Shown here: one piece after another, positions 46,367 to 58,310 of the stretch
How positions within the stretch are numbered: the stretch's first letter is position 1
Layout of the letters: each line of letters begins with the position of its first letter
Program-made: the position numbers and the translations under genes
Origin: Larix kaempferi
Lineage: Eukaryota > Streptophyta > Pinopsida > Pinales > Pinaceae
Length of the DNA stretch: 64,000 nt
Reading direction: 5' to 3'
NCBI GenBank assembly: GCA_027924585.1
Contig: BSBM01000106.1
Span: 40,625,501-40,689,500 of the forward strand
Notes under the pieces: generated by a model
What the model was told of the DNA's origin: nothing
Databases searched by the model: none
Seen by the model: only the letters and a program-made list of their open reading frames with translations

Positions 46367-47206
46367 CTAATTCGGTAAATCTTCTAACACTTGCAGAAGT
46401 TCGAGGTACCTGCTGTTGTTCTTGATTTTTCGACACCTTTGGAACTTCATTTTCGTTGATTTCATCAAGAACTGTGTACTTTGTGTTTTCCTTTTCATGT
46501 TTATTTCCCTGCAACTAATATTTATACATGAACTTTTTATTGAATACCACATCTCTACTCCTAATGATTTTTTTATTTCCATAATCCCATAAGTGATAAC
46601 CAAAATCATCAAACCCGTATCCAACAGAGGTACATTTCATAGATTTAGCCTTAAGCTTTGTTCTATTTTCTTTATCAATATGGACAAATGCTTCACAACC
46701 AAAATTTCTCAGAAATGAGTAGTTTACCTTTTTACCCGTCCATGCCTCTTATGGAAGACCACCATCCAACACGCTTGAAGGCCCTCTGTTTATTAAGTAA
46801 ACAACAGTATCTACAACATCTTCCCAAAACTATAAGGGAAACCATGCATGCAATCTCATACACCTTGCACGCTCCATGATTGTTCTGTTCATCCTTTCTG
46901 ACACACCATTTTCTTGTGTTGTTTCTGGTACTGTCTTCTCTCTATGAATCCCATGGTATGAACAATAACTATCAAACTACTTGCCACAGTACTCACCTCC
47001 ATTATCAAATTTGAGACACTTCAACATTTTTTCTGTCTCATTCTCAACCAAAGCTTTCCACTTCTTAAAAGTAGCGAACACATCAAATTTTTGTCTAATG
47101 CAATAAACCCTAGTCTTTCTAGTTGCATCATCAATAAAATTAACATAATAATTAGAAACACCAAGAGATTATTCCCTAGCCGTTCCCCATACATCTGTAT
47201 GCACAA
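46367..47206 (-). pseudogene. Copia integrase region, outer element copy 2 (broken)
   Basis: The minus strand carries the integrase core and C-terminal part homologous to 50384-50932 on the plus strand. Pieces at 46367-46624 and 47021-47206 lie in different frames. The stretch between them (46625-47020) contains the Glu-bearing segment and the LRFDNGGEY equivalent near 46990, with stops. Confidence 0.75.
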
Positions 47207-47209
47207 GCT

Positions 47210-47820
47210 CTAACTTTTCACTCTGCTTTTGTTTCCCAATCCTGAGAAATATGACTCTCTTATTTTTCCATAAACACGGTTCTCACAAAATTCCAAACTT
47301 ACCTGCTTCAGATCTTGCAGGAACTTCCTTAAGTGGAGAATCTGCATCCCCTTCTCACTCATGTATCCAAGCCTATGATGCCACAATGTTATATATGTTC
47401 CTGTGGAAGCTAAAGAGATAGAACAGACTGTATTATGAGGACATAAATACAACGTACCTGTCCAGTCTCCTTTTGCTATCAACATTAATCCTTTAGTGAT
47501 ATTCCACAATGTTTCTCCAAATGTAGATAAAAAACAACCACCTTCCAACTGCCCTGTTGAGATCAGATTTATTTTCATAGCAGAAATATGCCTTACATAT
47601 TTCAACAACCATTCACCATTCTTTAACTTTATCTGTACCTTACCCATTCTAACAATTTTACATGGTTCATCATCACCCAATAAAACATGTCCAAAATCAC
47701 CTAGAACATAATCATGAAAGAATTTCGTATGGGGTGTAGTATGACATGAAGCCCCTAATCTACTACTCAGTAATCACTAGTATTATCTATTGCAAGAATC
47801 AAAGCATCTTGTAACACATC
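47210..47820 (-). pseudogene. Copia protease and pre-integrase, outer element copy 2 (broken)
   Basis: 47210-47680 is open and includes LKNGEWLLKYVRHISAMK and the pre-integrase motif LWHHRLGYMSEKGMQIL. The protease active-site segment near 47745-47770 has a deletion relative to copy 1 (several bases lost around GAAGCCCCTAATC), shifting the frame and destroying the D-S-G/W segment. Confidence 0.8.
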
Positions 47821-48192
47821 ACTCGCTACATTTACTTCCCGAGTAATGTCCTACTGTCCATATTCTTTTTTCTTTAGAGATCTACAGTATTTCTTCAGAT
47901 GTCCTTTCTTTCCATGATTTCAACACTATATCTTTCTCAATCTGGACTTGGATTTTCTCTTCTTGGACTTGCTGCGATTACATGGGCTCTTTCTTCTCTC
48001 CATTTATCTTCCCCTGCTCTCCATGGTCAATGCATTACCTGATGTCTCACCTGTTCTTTTCCTTCGCATTTCCTTGCTAAGAATAACACCAACAACATCA
48101 TCAAATTTCAAAGTGTTTGAACCAGAGACAGAGTTACTTACAGCCATGAGCAAGCCATTCCAGCTTTCTGGTAATGAACACAGGATTAGAAG
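47821..48192 (-). pseudogene. Copia gag, 3-prime part, outer element copy 2
   Basis: Equivalent of 11753-12118, ending at the AGAAG duplication (48188-48192) where the inner element begins. The zinc knuckle is degraded here too. The remaining N-terminal gag is at 62504-62952. Confidence 0.8.
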
Positions 48193-48705
48193 TTTTGGTT
48201 GAAGAGCCTGATCTTCCTGATTCAGACTTGTTGTTTCAATTGTGTTTGTACCCCAGTTTTATATGATATGCAGGTGGATTGCACACTCACCCTAGTAGGG
48301 GGTGTGGCGGCGAAGCCACCGAAAGAATTTTTTTTGTCTTGTTTTGTTGGCCAACAAATTACGGGCCCATGGTTTTGGATAGCACGTGGTATTTTCCCAT
48401 GATAAATTTCCCTTTAAAAGGAAGACATTGTAATACGGTTGTGTAATGTATTGTAGCATTGTAAATATCTTTGATTGTGTAAGATAGACAGTGAGAGAGT
48501 GAAGAGGGAGTTGCAGCGGATGTGCTGCAGGTTGTATCTCTTCATTTGTTGGATGGCATAATAATAAGGACTCGCAATTACTATGTGGACGTAGCCCATC
48601 TTAGGTGAACCATGTTATATTGGCGTCTCTCTTGTAATGTGTTTTATGTGATTTATATTTGCATATTGTTTATTGTTATTGATCTGTGATCCTGTTTTTC
48701 TAACA
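48193..48705 (+). repeat. 5-prime LTR of the inner Copia element, copy 2
   Basis: 513 bp, from TTTTGGTTGAAGAGCC to TTTTTCTAACA. Like copy 1 it lacks the G-rich cassette (GTAGGGGGTGTGGCGGCG near 48293), so that difference from the 3-prime LTR predates the segmental duplication. Confidence 0.92.
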
Positions 48706-48707
48706 AT

Positions 48708-48720
48708 TGGTATCAGAGCC
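48708..48720 (+). other. Primer-binding site, inner Copia element copy 2
   Basis: TGGTATCAGAGCC, two bases after the LTR end, complement of plant initiator tRNA-Met. Confidence 0.9.
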
Positions 48721-48780
48721 AAAGGTCTATTTGACATATAAACTAGCAGGAAAGAAGGGTTCTTAGTTCGAGTGAGAGCA

Positions 48781-49599
48781 ATGGCATAAGAATGAAATTT
48801 TAAGGTCAAGAAATTTAACGGCCAAAACTACCAGTTATGGAAGATGCAAATGGAGGACTATCTGTATCAGAAGGATCTATTGCTACCTTTGGGAGGAAAA
48901 TCAAAACAATCGACGACTATGAAGGACGAAGAATGGAAGGTTCTTGACATAAATGCACTAGGAACAATATGACTGTTCCTAGCTTCGTTGGTGGATTTCA
49001 ATATCTAGGGAAGAAAAGACAATGTAGGGTTTGAGGAATGCATTGGGTAAGATGTATGAAAAACCCTCGGCCTCCAACAAATTATTTCTAATGAATTGTT
49101 TGTTTAATATGAAGATGTAAGAAGGTGGATCTCTTGTTGATCATTTAAATGAATTTAATACGATTACAAATCAACTAAGTTCTGTAAAAGTGAAATTTGA
49201 TGATGAGGTTAGGACTCTTTTAATCTTGTGTTCATTAACAAAAAGCTGAAATGGTTTGGTCATGGCTATAAGCAAATATGTCTCTGGTTCAAACACTTTA
49301 AAATTTGATGATGTTGCTGGTGTTATTCTTAGCGAAGAAATGCGAAGGAAAAGAAAAAGTGAGACATCAGGTAATGTGTTGACCATGGAGAGCAGGGGAA
49401 GACAAATAGAGAGAGGAAAGATACCAGGTAATTGCAGCAAGTCTAAAGAGGGAAGATCCAAGTCCAGACTGGGAAAGATAGAGTGTTGGAACTGTGGAAA
49501 GAAAGGACATCTGAAGAAAGACTTCAGATCTCTAAAGAAGAAAGGAGATGAACAACATGAGTCTACTCAAGAAGCGAATGTAGCAAGTGTGGTGTTATA
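48781..49599 (+). pseudogene. Copia gag, inner element copy 2 (broken)
   Basis: Starts at ATG 48781, followed by a stop after two codons (MA*), as also happens slightly differently in copy 1. The best open part is 49256-49600, with LKFDDVAGVILSEEMRRKRK and the zinc knuckle CWNCGKKGHLKKDF, in which the last Cys is Phe (TTC), so zinc binding should be lost. A stop (TGA for Trp-type codon) breaks the SWN motif near 49250. Confidence 0.88.
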
Positions 49600-49606
49600 A
49601 GATGCT

Positions 49607-49861
49607 TTGATTCTTGCATTAGATAATGCTAGTGATTACTGGGTAGTAGATTCAGGGGATTCATGTCATGCTACACCCCATAGGAAATTCTTTCATGATT
49701 ATGTTCCAAGCGATTTTGGACATGTTTTATTGAGTGATAACGAGCCATCTAAAATTGTTGGAATCGGTAAGGTACGGATAAAGTTAAAGAATAGTGAATG
49801 GATGTTGAAAGATGTAAGGCATATTCATGCTATGAAAAGAAATATGATCTCAATAGGGTAG
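49607..49861 (+). pseudogene. Copia aspartic protease, inner element copy 2
   Basis: YWVVDSGDSCHATPHRKFF with the D-S-G active site, the same DSGDS variant as copy 1, followed by LKNSEWMLKDVRHIHAMK. It ends at the same TAG as copy 1 (before LGDGGC), so that stop predates the duplication. Confidence 0.85.
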
Positions 49862-50932
49862 TTGGGAGATGGTGGTTGTTTATATACATTTGGAGAGACG
49901 TGGTAGAAGATCACAAAATGATCGATGGTGATAGAAAAATGAGACAGGATAGGTACGTTGTATTTATGTCCTAATAATATTGACTATTCTATCTCTTTAG
50001 CTTCCACAGAAACATATACAACATTGTGGCATCATAGGCTTGGCCACATGAGTGAGAAGAGAATGTAGATTCTCCACTCAAGAAAGTTGCTTCCAGATCT
50101 GAAGCAGGTAAGTTTGGAATTCTATGAGTGACTGTGTTTATGGAAAACAAAAGAGAGTCATATTTCTCAGGGTTGGGAAACCGAAAAAGCATGAAAAGTT
50201 AGATCTTGTGCATACAGATGTATGGGGACCAACTTAGATAAAATATCTCGGTGGCTCTCATTATTATGTTGCATTTAATGATGATGCAACTAGAGAAACT
50301 TGGGTTTATTGCATTAGACAGAAATATGATGTGTTTGCTAATTTTAAGAAATGGCAAGCTTTGGTTGAGAATAAGATAGAAAAATGTTGAAGTGTCTCAT
50401 ATTTGATAATGGAGGTGAATACTGCGACAAGGATTTTAATAGTTACTATTCATACCATGGGATTCGTAAAGAGAAGACAGTCCCAGGAACACCACAAGAA
50501 AATGGTGTGTCAGAAAGGATGAATAGAACAATCGCGGAGCGTGCAAGGTGTATGAGATTGGATGCAGAGTTTCCCTTACATTTTTGGGTAGATGTTGTAG
50601 ATACTGTTGTTTACTTAATAAACATAGGTCCTTCAATTGCTTTGGATGGTGGTATTCTAGAGAAGGCATGGACAGGTAAAAAGGAAAACTACTCTTTTCT
50701 GAGAACTTTTGGTTGTAAATCATTTGTCCATATTGATAAAGAAAATAGAACAAATCTTGAGGCTAAATCCAGGAAATGTACCTTTATTGGATATGGGGTT
50801 GATGATTTTGGTTATCGCTTATGGGATTATGAAAATAACAAAATCATTAGGACTAGAGATGTGGTATTTAATGAAAAGGTCATGTATAAATATCAGTTGC
50901 AGGGAGAGAAATTGGAAAAGGAAAACACATAG
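49862..50932 (+). pseudogene. Copia pre-integrase and integrase, inner element copy 2
   Basis: The pre-integrase motif lies near 50010-50080 and the first integrase Asp (HTDVWGPT) near 50210. The 182-codon open part at 50384-50932 holds LIFDNGGEYCDK and ENGVSERMNRTIAERARCMR, so the second Asp and Glu are intact and in one frame. The glutamine codon that is a stop in copy 1 (near 14423) is CAA here. A one-base loss near 50382 separates this part from the upstream frame. Confidence 0.88.
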
Positions 50933-51986
50933 TACATAGTGCTTGATGAAATCAAAGAAAATGAAGTTCCAAAGGTGTCGAAAAATCAAGAACAGTAGCA
51001 GGTACCTCAAACTCCTGCAAGTGTTAGAATATCTATTAGGTTAAGTAGACCCCCTGAACGATTCTCTCCTTCACTATATTATTTATTAATGACCGATTCT
51101 AGTGAACCATAATGTTATGAAGAAGCAATGCAGGTGGAAACTAGAAAGAAGCGGAAGTAAGGCCTGAATGAGGAGATGGACTCATTGGTAAGAAACCAGA
51201 CTTGAGATTTCGTTCAGTTTCCTACAGATAAAAGAGATTGCAGAATAAATGGGTTTACAGGTTGAAGGAAGAAGATGGAGGAAAGAAGCGGTACAAAGCC
51301 AGACTTGTTGTAAAAGGGTTTGCACAAAAGAAATGTATAGCTTTTGATGAAATATTTTCTCCTGTTGTTAAAATGACTTCAATTAGAACTATTTTAATTA
51401 TAGTGGCGATAGAATATTTGCATGTTGAACAGTTAGATGTAAAAACATCCTTTCTCCAGGGGGATTTGGAGGAAGAGATTTATATGCAGTATCCACAGGG
51501 GTATGAGGTCAAAGGGAAGGATAATTTGGTATGCAAGTTGAAGAAGAGTTTGTATGGCCTGAAGCAAGCTCTAAGGAAGTGGTATTTGAAATTTGACATG
51601 TTTATGACAGAACAAGGTTATAGTGGATTTCATTGTGACCACTGTGTTTATTTCAAGAGGTTAGATAATGGAAGATATATTATCTTGTTATTGTATTTGG
51701 ATGACATGCTTGTTGCAGTGTCTAACATGTAGTATATAAATGTGATCAAAAGGAATTTAGCTAATTCATTTGTGGTGAAGGATTTGGGTGCTACAAAGCA
51801 AATCCTTAGATGAGAATAACAAGAGAGAGGAAAAATCGCAAATTGACATTGCCTCAGGGTGAGTACACACAAAATGTGTTGGAGAGGTTCAGAATGCAGA
51901 ATGCAAAATCAGTTAGTACACCTTTGGACAACCATTTCAAATTAAGTAAGGAGATGTGTCCCAGGACATAAGAAGAGATAGATTAC
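50933..51986 (+). pseudogene. Copia reverse transcriptase, inner element copy 2
   Basis: 51238-51732 reads KARLVVKGFAQKK, LDVKTSFLQGDLEEEIYM and ILLLYLDDMLVAVSN. The active-site box is YLDD instead of YVDD. The N-terminal RT part (50940-51237) has several stops. The stop after SNM at 51730 is shared with copy 1. Confidence 0.88.
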
Positions 51987-52652
51987 ATGTCCAAGGTTCC
52001 CTATTCATCAGCAGTTGGCAGCTTGGTATATGCCATTGTGTGCACACAACCAAATATTGCACATGCAATAGGAATTGTGAGCAGGTATATGAAAAATCCA
52101 GGTAAAGAACATTGGAAGGAAGTACAATGGATTCTTAGGTATTTGAGATGTACTACCACTCATGAATTATGTTTTGGAGGCTCATACACTATTCTACAAG
52201 GATATGTTGATGCAAATATGGCAGGTGATAAATACAACAAGAGGAGCACCACATGGTATGGTTTTACTGTAGGTGTAAAAATAGTAAGTTGGATTTGAAA
52301 GATGCAAAATGTTGTTGCACTTTCAACAATGCAAGCAGAGTATGTTATTGTTACAGAGGCTAGTAAAGAGATGATTTTGTTGCAGAGGTTCATGGAAGAA
52401 TTAGGTAAGAAGCAGGAGGATAGTAGGTTTTATAATGACAACCAGAGTGCCATTCATCTTGCAAAGAACTCAAACTTCCATTCTAAGTCTAAACATATAC
52501 AACTCAAGTACCATTTCATAAGCTATGTTCTAGAAGATGAACTGTTGAAACTGGAAAAGATACACACTAGCCAGAATCTTGCAGACATGTTGACAAAGGT
52601 AGTAACCAGAGAGAAACAGAGTTCCTGCTCGGTTTCAATTGGCCTTATAGCA
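51987..52652 (+). pseudogene. Copia RNase H region and pol end, inner element copy 2
   Basis: Pieces at 51987-52298 and 52302-52655 share one TGA between them, as in copy 1. Motifs are YVDANMAGD, LSTMQAEYVIVTEASKE, YNDNQSAIHLAKNS and LKLEKIHTSQNLADMLTKVV. The second piece is intact to the natural pol stop at about 52653, better than copy 1. The Gypsy element inserted 22 bp further on, in the 3-prime untranslated part. Confidence 0.9.
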
Positions 52653-52673
52653 TGAAGGTGAATATGAGAAATT

Positions 52674-54299
52674 TGTAATGTCCCCTCCTATCATACCAGC
52701 ATGATAGAGAGGACGTGGTGCTAAATCTGGGCATCTAGCCCCATATCCATTAAGTAAAAACTCATTTATAAAAAGACATCTACATGTGCATGTTATAGAA
52801 ACACAGCAGAATAAAAAAATCATGTTTAATATCTAACATACATTCAAACATTTCTGTGACAACCATTAAATAAAGACACTGCAGAATTTATAAAAGAGAA
52901 TACTTATCATAACAAGGTAGTCCCAAGCAACCAGCTATGCACCTGCAACGTTCCACCCAACCATAGGCCAGTTGTGCTTATCAACCTCTTGATACAACTG
53001 CCACCCCCGAGCTGGGCATGATTTCTACAAGGAACCAGGGAACAACAGACTCACACATAGCCAAGCATACACCATGATGAGCCAAGCTAATCTACAATTG
53101 GGTTTATCAGGCTGCTAAGAAATGGAAAGGAAGACTGGCTAAGATAGTGAGCTGAAGCACAGAGCCAGGGGTAACCTTACAAGATCTATCTAGATTGGCA
53201 CCCACAATACCTACACACCCAACACAAGGAAGTATTCTTTTCACTGCTGTACAGTCCCTCAAGCCATACCTTCCCCATCTAGTGATCTCAAGGTGTGCAT
53301 AGAAGAGTAGCCAAAGCCCTCTTGATCTTCTGAGAGGTTATCTCCCCCACTAGGTTTATCAAGCCCTCTTTGTCCACTACCACTCCAATCTCTTGCTTAC
53401 AGTCTCCAAATAAAATAGGGATGCAGATAATCAGCTAACTACAATGGATGGACAGGAGAAAAATGTTTGTCCAGTGATAAGCATGAAAATGATTCCCTGA
53501 GCTTCAGAAAAAATGTGGGAAGGCTAAAAATGAACAATGGAGATTTGGGAAAACCCCAGGAAGCAAAAATCGTTTTTTAGGAAAAATGCCCATGGCAACT
53601 CTGGGACAAAACGATCTCCATACGGTCCCAAATCGCAGCCCCTTCTTCCCAACTACTATCCAAAACCAAAAACGAATTTTTGGGCAAGGAAAACCCTGCG
53701 TTTTTTTATGAAAAACGTGAATGTAACTTCCAGCAGTCTCAATCTGCGTGAGAGGATGAAAACCCTGGGTGAGGAATGGCTTTGGGGCACCATTTTGTGG
53801 GTGTTTTCTTGTCCCATGAGACAAAATACGATTTCCCAAGTTGATGGCTTGCCCATACACGAAATTGGCTGCCATACCTCTTCATTCCCAAGGCATTAAC
53901 TGCCTCAACTAATTTATGGAAGAATTAAATGATTGGGTGCATAACCCAAAATGGGTAGTTGGTGGTTTATGGGTTTTCTCATTGACACATGGATTAACAC
54001 CATTGGCTCAAGGGTTTGAATAATCCCCCCCTATTCCTTGTAGAATCATGCCCTCATCTCTTTGTTGCATAGCATATCCAGTTGTGGGTTTTTTTTCATT
54101 AAATTCGTATTTACATGATGTCTTATTTACATTGTTCCCATTTAGCACAAGAACCATAGACATCTATTTCTTTAATTGCCAATACATAAAACGCTAAATC
54201 AATGGTGGGGCCTTGGCCTTGAGCTCCTCACCATGATTAAATTACAATATTTACATCATTTATGATTTAATGCAAAGGGGTCAAAATGGGGACATTACA
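52674..54299 (-). repeat. 3-prime LTR of the Gypsy element
   Basis: 1626 bp, TG...CA, with 8-bp perfect terminal inverted repeats TGTAATGT/ACATTACA. The polypurine tract follows inside the element (AAGGGGAGGGGAA on minus, 54300-54313). Open readings within the LTR (for example 53504-53899) occur on both strands and match none of the element's proteins. Confidence 0.95.
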
Positions 54300-54314
54300 T
54301 TCCCCTCCCCTTAC
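54300..54314 (-). other. Polypurine tract of the Gypsy element
   Basis: On the minus strand TAAGGGGAGGGGAA immediately precedes the 3-prime LTR, the expected plus-strand priming site. Confidence 0.85.
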
Positions 54315-54327
54315 ATTAGCACTTTCC

Positions 54328-55068
54328 TCAGTGCTCATCAAAATTGAACAAAAATGGATATGCCACCCGCATGGCATCCTCCAGCTCCCATGTAGCCTCA
54401 TCGGGACCATAGTGCTTCCATTGCACCTTTACCTGTCCGATGGCTCGGTTCTGGAGCAATGTTACCTTCTTGTCTAAAATGCATAATGGATCGGTTTGGA
54501 ATTCTCCCTCGGGTTCCACCTGGATCACATCCCAATTAATCACATGGTTAGGATTATGTACATATTTCTTAAGCAAAGAGACATGAAAAAATTTATGAGC
54601 TTTAGTGCTAGCAGGCAATGCAAGTCTATATGCAACTGACCCTATTCTTTCAATCACTTCAAATGGCCCACAATATCTAGGTGATAGCTTGGCACAACTC
54701 CCAAGCTTCAAGGAACTCTTCCTTGATTTCACTCTAAGATACACATGATCCCCAACATTGAATTCCCTATGCACTCTATGTTTATCTGCATAGCTTTTCT
54801 GTCTATCCTGGGTTGTTTTTAAATTCTGTCTGATCTTGGCAACTTCTTGCTCCATTTTCTTAAGCAATTCTGGCCCAAGTACAATTCTGTTCACTGGATT
54901 GTCCCAAGTCACTGGTGTCCTACACCTCCTGCCGTACAAAGCCTCATAAGGACTCATTCCCAACGATGCTTCTTGCCCATTGTTATATGCGAATTCTACC
55001 AAGTGTAGATAATATTCCCACTTGGATGGTTTGTCCATTACATACATGCAGAGCATGTCTTCAAGCAC
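54328..55068 (-). pseudogene. Gypsy integrase C-terminal part with chromodomain
   Basis: This 246-codon open stretch covers the integrase end (WEYYLHLVEFAYNNGQEAS, SLGMSPYEALYGRRCRTP) and the GPY-like block (LSPRYCGPFEVIERIG). The C-terminal chromodomain-like tail has ILDKKVTLLQNRAIGQVKVQW and EATWELED. The catalytic Glu lies just upstream in the broken part (55069-55204). In chromoviruses the chromodomain steers insertion to chosen chromatin; the aromatic cage here is not obviously complete. The stop at 54328 is the natural end of pol. Confidence 0.9.
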
Positions 55069-55906
55069 CCGATTTACTCTTTATGTTTGCCCATTTGTTT
55101 GAGGATGGTATGCGGTGCTAAAGCTTAGTTGTGTACCCAAATCTGCAAAGAGACCTTTCAAAAAATTGGAAGTGAACTTGGTATCCCTGTCGGAAATTAT
55201 TGCCTTAGGCAACCCATGTAATCTGAAAAATTTCCTTGATGAAAATATTTGCAATGGCATCGGCTTTATGTGTGGACTTAACCGGTATAAAATGTGCTGC
55301 CTTTGTTAACTTGTCCACCACAACCATGATGGAATCATTTTGTCTCACAGTCATTAGCAATCCTGTAATAAAGTCCATGGATATTACTTCCCATTTCCAT
55401 TCTGGAATTGGCACTGGGAGCAATAAACCTGCTGGATGTTGGTGTTTACTCTTCACCTGCTGACATTCCATGCACTTAGAAATGTATTCAGCGATGTCCT
55501 TCTTCATGCCTAGCCAGAAATAATATTTTCTTGCTGTAGCAATTGTTTTCTGATATCCTGGGTGACCAGAGTATGGAGCTTTATGGATTTCATCCATAAC
55601 AATTCTCCTCAAATCTGCCGCATTTGGAATATAGACTCTATTCTTATAAGTAAGAAGTCCGCCTTCTTCCAAATGATAGCCTTCATACTTCTTGCCAAGG
55701 TCTTGCTGCTGCAATTTGTCCTTTATCTGCACGTATACTTCATCCTCAACAATATGGTTAACAACCTGCTGCTTCAAATCTGGTTGGCAAGTACTAAGTG
55801 CTGCCACATGCATTTCATGTACCTTCCTGCCGAGTGCATCAGCCACCTTGTTTTCTTTCCCTTTTATGTGTTTGATTTCAAAATCAAATTCACACAAAAA
55901 ATCCAA
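55069..55906 (-). pseudogene. Gypsy RNase H end and integrase core
   Basis: The open part at 55205-55906 starts in the RNase H end (DFEIKHIKGKENKVADALGR) and continues into the integrase H2C2 zinc motif (HKAPYSGHPG, then CMECQQVKSKH) and core ([28 protein letters not shown]). The frame is lost near 55205, and a stop in place of Arg or Gln lies near 55084. The core Asp of MDFI is present. Confidence 0.9.
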
Positions 55907-56695
55907 TCATCTAGCTTTCCTGGCATTTAAAGTTGGCTGATCAAACAAGTATTTCAGACCACAATGGTCTGTCTTTAACTCAAATTTTCTTCCCATTAAG
56001 TAATGCCTCCACATCTTTAAGGCATGTACTATGGTTGCAAGTTCTATATCATGAGTAGCATAGTTCTTCTCATGCTCCTTCAACTTTCTTGACTCATAGC
56101 ATATCACGTGGTTGTCTTGCATAAGAACTCCTCCAAGTCCTTGATTGCATGCATCGGTACATACCACAAAGTCTTTTTCCGGGTCTGCAATCTTCAAAAT
56201 AGGTGCACTTGTAAGAAGATTCTTCAACCGTTGAAAACTTTCCTCACATCTTGGTGACCATTCAAACTTTATCCCCTTCTTTTGCAAAGAAGTGATCGGG
56301 TTTGCAACCTTGGAGAATCCTTCGATAAACTTCCTGTAGTAACCAGCAAGGCCCATACAAGATCTCACATCAGTCACATTCCTTGGAGTTGGCCAATTCA
56401 TAATGGCTTCAATCTTCTTAGGGTCTACAGATATTCCTTCGTCGGAGATGATGTGACCCAAATAATGAATTCTATCTTTATAAAAGTCACATTTGCTCAA
56501 ATTTGCATACAGCTTATGTTCCCTTAGCAATTGCATTGTCATTCTCAAATGTGCTTCATGCTCTTCTTCATTCTTAGAATATATGAGAATGTCGTCTAGG
56601 AATACAAGAACAAACTTGTCCAAATACTTGCTAAAAACATTATTCATGAGACACATGAATGTAGTTGGTGCATTTGTGAGACCGAATGGTGCCAC
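55907..56695 (-). pseudogene. Gypsy reverse transcriptase (palm onwards) and RNase H
   Basis: 262 codons: MAPFGLTNAPTTFMCLMN, FVLVFLDDILIYSKNEEEH with the FLDD active-site box, YLGHIISDEGISVDPKKIEA, and RNase H with VVCTDACNQGLGGVLMQD and HDIELATIVHALKMWRHYL. The first RNase H Asp and the Glu are present. It stops at 55907 (a TGA where relatives have Trp, in ARWxxFL). Confidence 0.92.
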
Positions 56696-57457
56696 TACAA
56701 ACTCATAGTGTCCATACTTTGTTCTAAAGATTGTCTTATGAATATCTTCTTCTTTGATTCATACCTGATGGTAACCAGGCCTCAAGTCAATCTTTGAAAA
56801 TACCTTTGCTCCTCTCATTTGGTCAAAGAGGTCATCAATTCGGGGCAATGGGTATTTGTTCTTCACAATGACTTTGTTCAACTGCCTGTAGTCAATACAT
56901 AACCTGAGTGTTCAATCTTTCTTTTTCACAAATAGAACAGGTGCTCTCCACGGGGACACACTTGGCCTAATATATTTCTTTTCCATCAACTCTTGTAATT
57001 GCATTTTCAATTCTAGCAATTCCGGTGTACTCATCCTATAGGGTGTCTTAGACACTGGTGCCGCTCCTGGCACAAGTTCAATTGTAAAGTCAATGTCTCT
57101 CTTTGGAGAAAGTCCTGGAATCTCATCAGGAAAAACATCCCTGAATTCTTGCAATACTTGATAGTCTTCCAATTTAAAAGTTTCATTCTCTGCTGCCTCT
57201 AAAATGTGGGCTGCACACAGTTGACATCCCTTCCTACAGAACTTCTTCAGCTGCATGGCTGAAGCCTGTATAACAGAAGTCACCTTTGGAATGCCTTTTA
57301 CAACCCTAGGGTTTCCTTCTTCGTCCATGCATTCAAATGTCTTATTGTAGCAGTCAAGTTTAACCCTATGTGCCTCTAACCAATCCATTCCAATGAGAAT
57401 ATCATAGGAACCAAGTGGCAAAATATTCAGATCTGCATAAGTGAATAGCCCATCCAT
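56696..57457 (-). pseudogene. Gypsy protease end and reverse transcriptase fingers
   Basis: The open part at 56912-57457 reads LPLGSYDILIGMDWLEAHRV (the protease end common in Gypsy), then the linker and the RT start with SKTPYRMSTPELLELKMQLQ and IRPSVSPWRAPVLFVKKKD. It stops at 56912, where relatives continue [10 protein letters not shown]. The segment 56696-56911 (NKFPLPRI and [11 protein letters not shown] equivalents) is readable with one or two stops. Confidence 0.9.
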
Positions 57458-58216
57458 CTATAATGGACATTTCTCTACTATTTCACTAACTTTTCTCTTG
57501 GTTCCAGTGGCTAGTTGAACTAACCATGATTTACTATGCTTTAATTTCTTGAAAGCACAAACTTCAACAATTCTAGGGGTGACATAACTATGAGTAGATC
57601 CAGGATCAATCAAAATAGAAATAGATTGCTTAGCAATCTTACCTTCAACTTCAACCACAGTTGACTGATGATCTTCCTGGTGGTCGTCTAGTGCTGCATA
57701 GATTCTAGGGATTGTCCTCGCCACTTGACCCGTAGTTTCAGCTCCCTGGATGTTGTGAACTCGATTTGGATTCCCATTTCGATATGGACAGTTCCTAAGC
57801 ATGTGGTCTCCTCCACAACCCCAACATTGAAGTGGTTCTCTTGGTTCCTTTGGATCTCTTGGCTTGCCTCCCATCATCCTAGTTGGCTTAGTCACGACCT
57901 GTGATGGTTTCCTTTGCTGATTTCGGAATTGAGGAGGCTTGAACCCCTTCTTCCTTTGATCAAACTTTTCATTTTTCTTATCCTTCCATGCCTTATGGAA
58001 TTCTGGTTTGCTTTTGTTTTGATCAAAGCAATACTTGGCCTTTCTTATGGCCTCCTCTAGAGTTCGAGGTTCATCGAACTCAATTCTATCTTTATATGAC
58101 TGGGGCAGTCCACTCAGGAAACGCTGAATTTTCACCTTATCATCTCGAATGTACCTGACATACCTTAGTAGCTCCAAGAACTTGTTTGCATATTCTTCCA
58201 TGGTCAATTGTCCCAA
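57458..58216 (-). pseudogene. Gypsy gag C-terminus and protease start
   Basis: 252 codons: the gag end (RIEFDEPRTLEEAIRKAKYC), a zinc knuckle CWGCGGDHMLRNC (C-x2-C-x3-H-x4-C, one residue shorter than usual) and the protease with SISILIDPGSTHSYVTPRIV. The active-site motif is D-P-G instead of D-S/T-G. A stop at 57458 (TAG after KCPL) separates it from the rest of the protease. Confidence 0.9.
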
Positions 58217-58310
58217 TCATTTTCATCTTATCATCTCGAATGTACTTGACATACCTTAGCAGCTCCAAGAACTTGTTTGCATATTCTTCCATGGTCAATT
58301 GTCCCAATCT
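58131..58310 (-). repeat. 91-bp tandem duplication inside Gypsy gag
   Basis: The word CATCTCGAATGTAC at 58141 recurs at 58232, and the text up to GGTCAATTGTCCCAATC is duplicated with few differences. 91 is not a multiple of three, so the duplication itself breaks gag. Confidence 0.92.

Noticed and set aside
53504-53899. Open frames of about 120 codons in the Gypsy LTR
   Set aside because: They sit in an LTR on both strands, and the counterpart in the other LTR (61095-61416) is interrupted, so no selection for coding is apparent.
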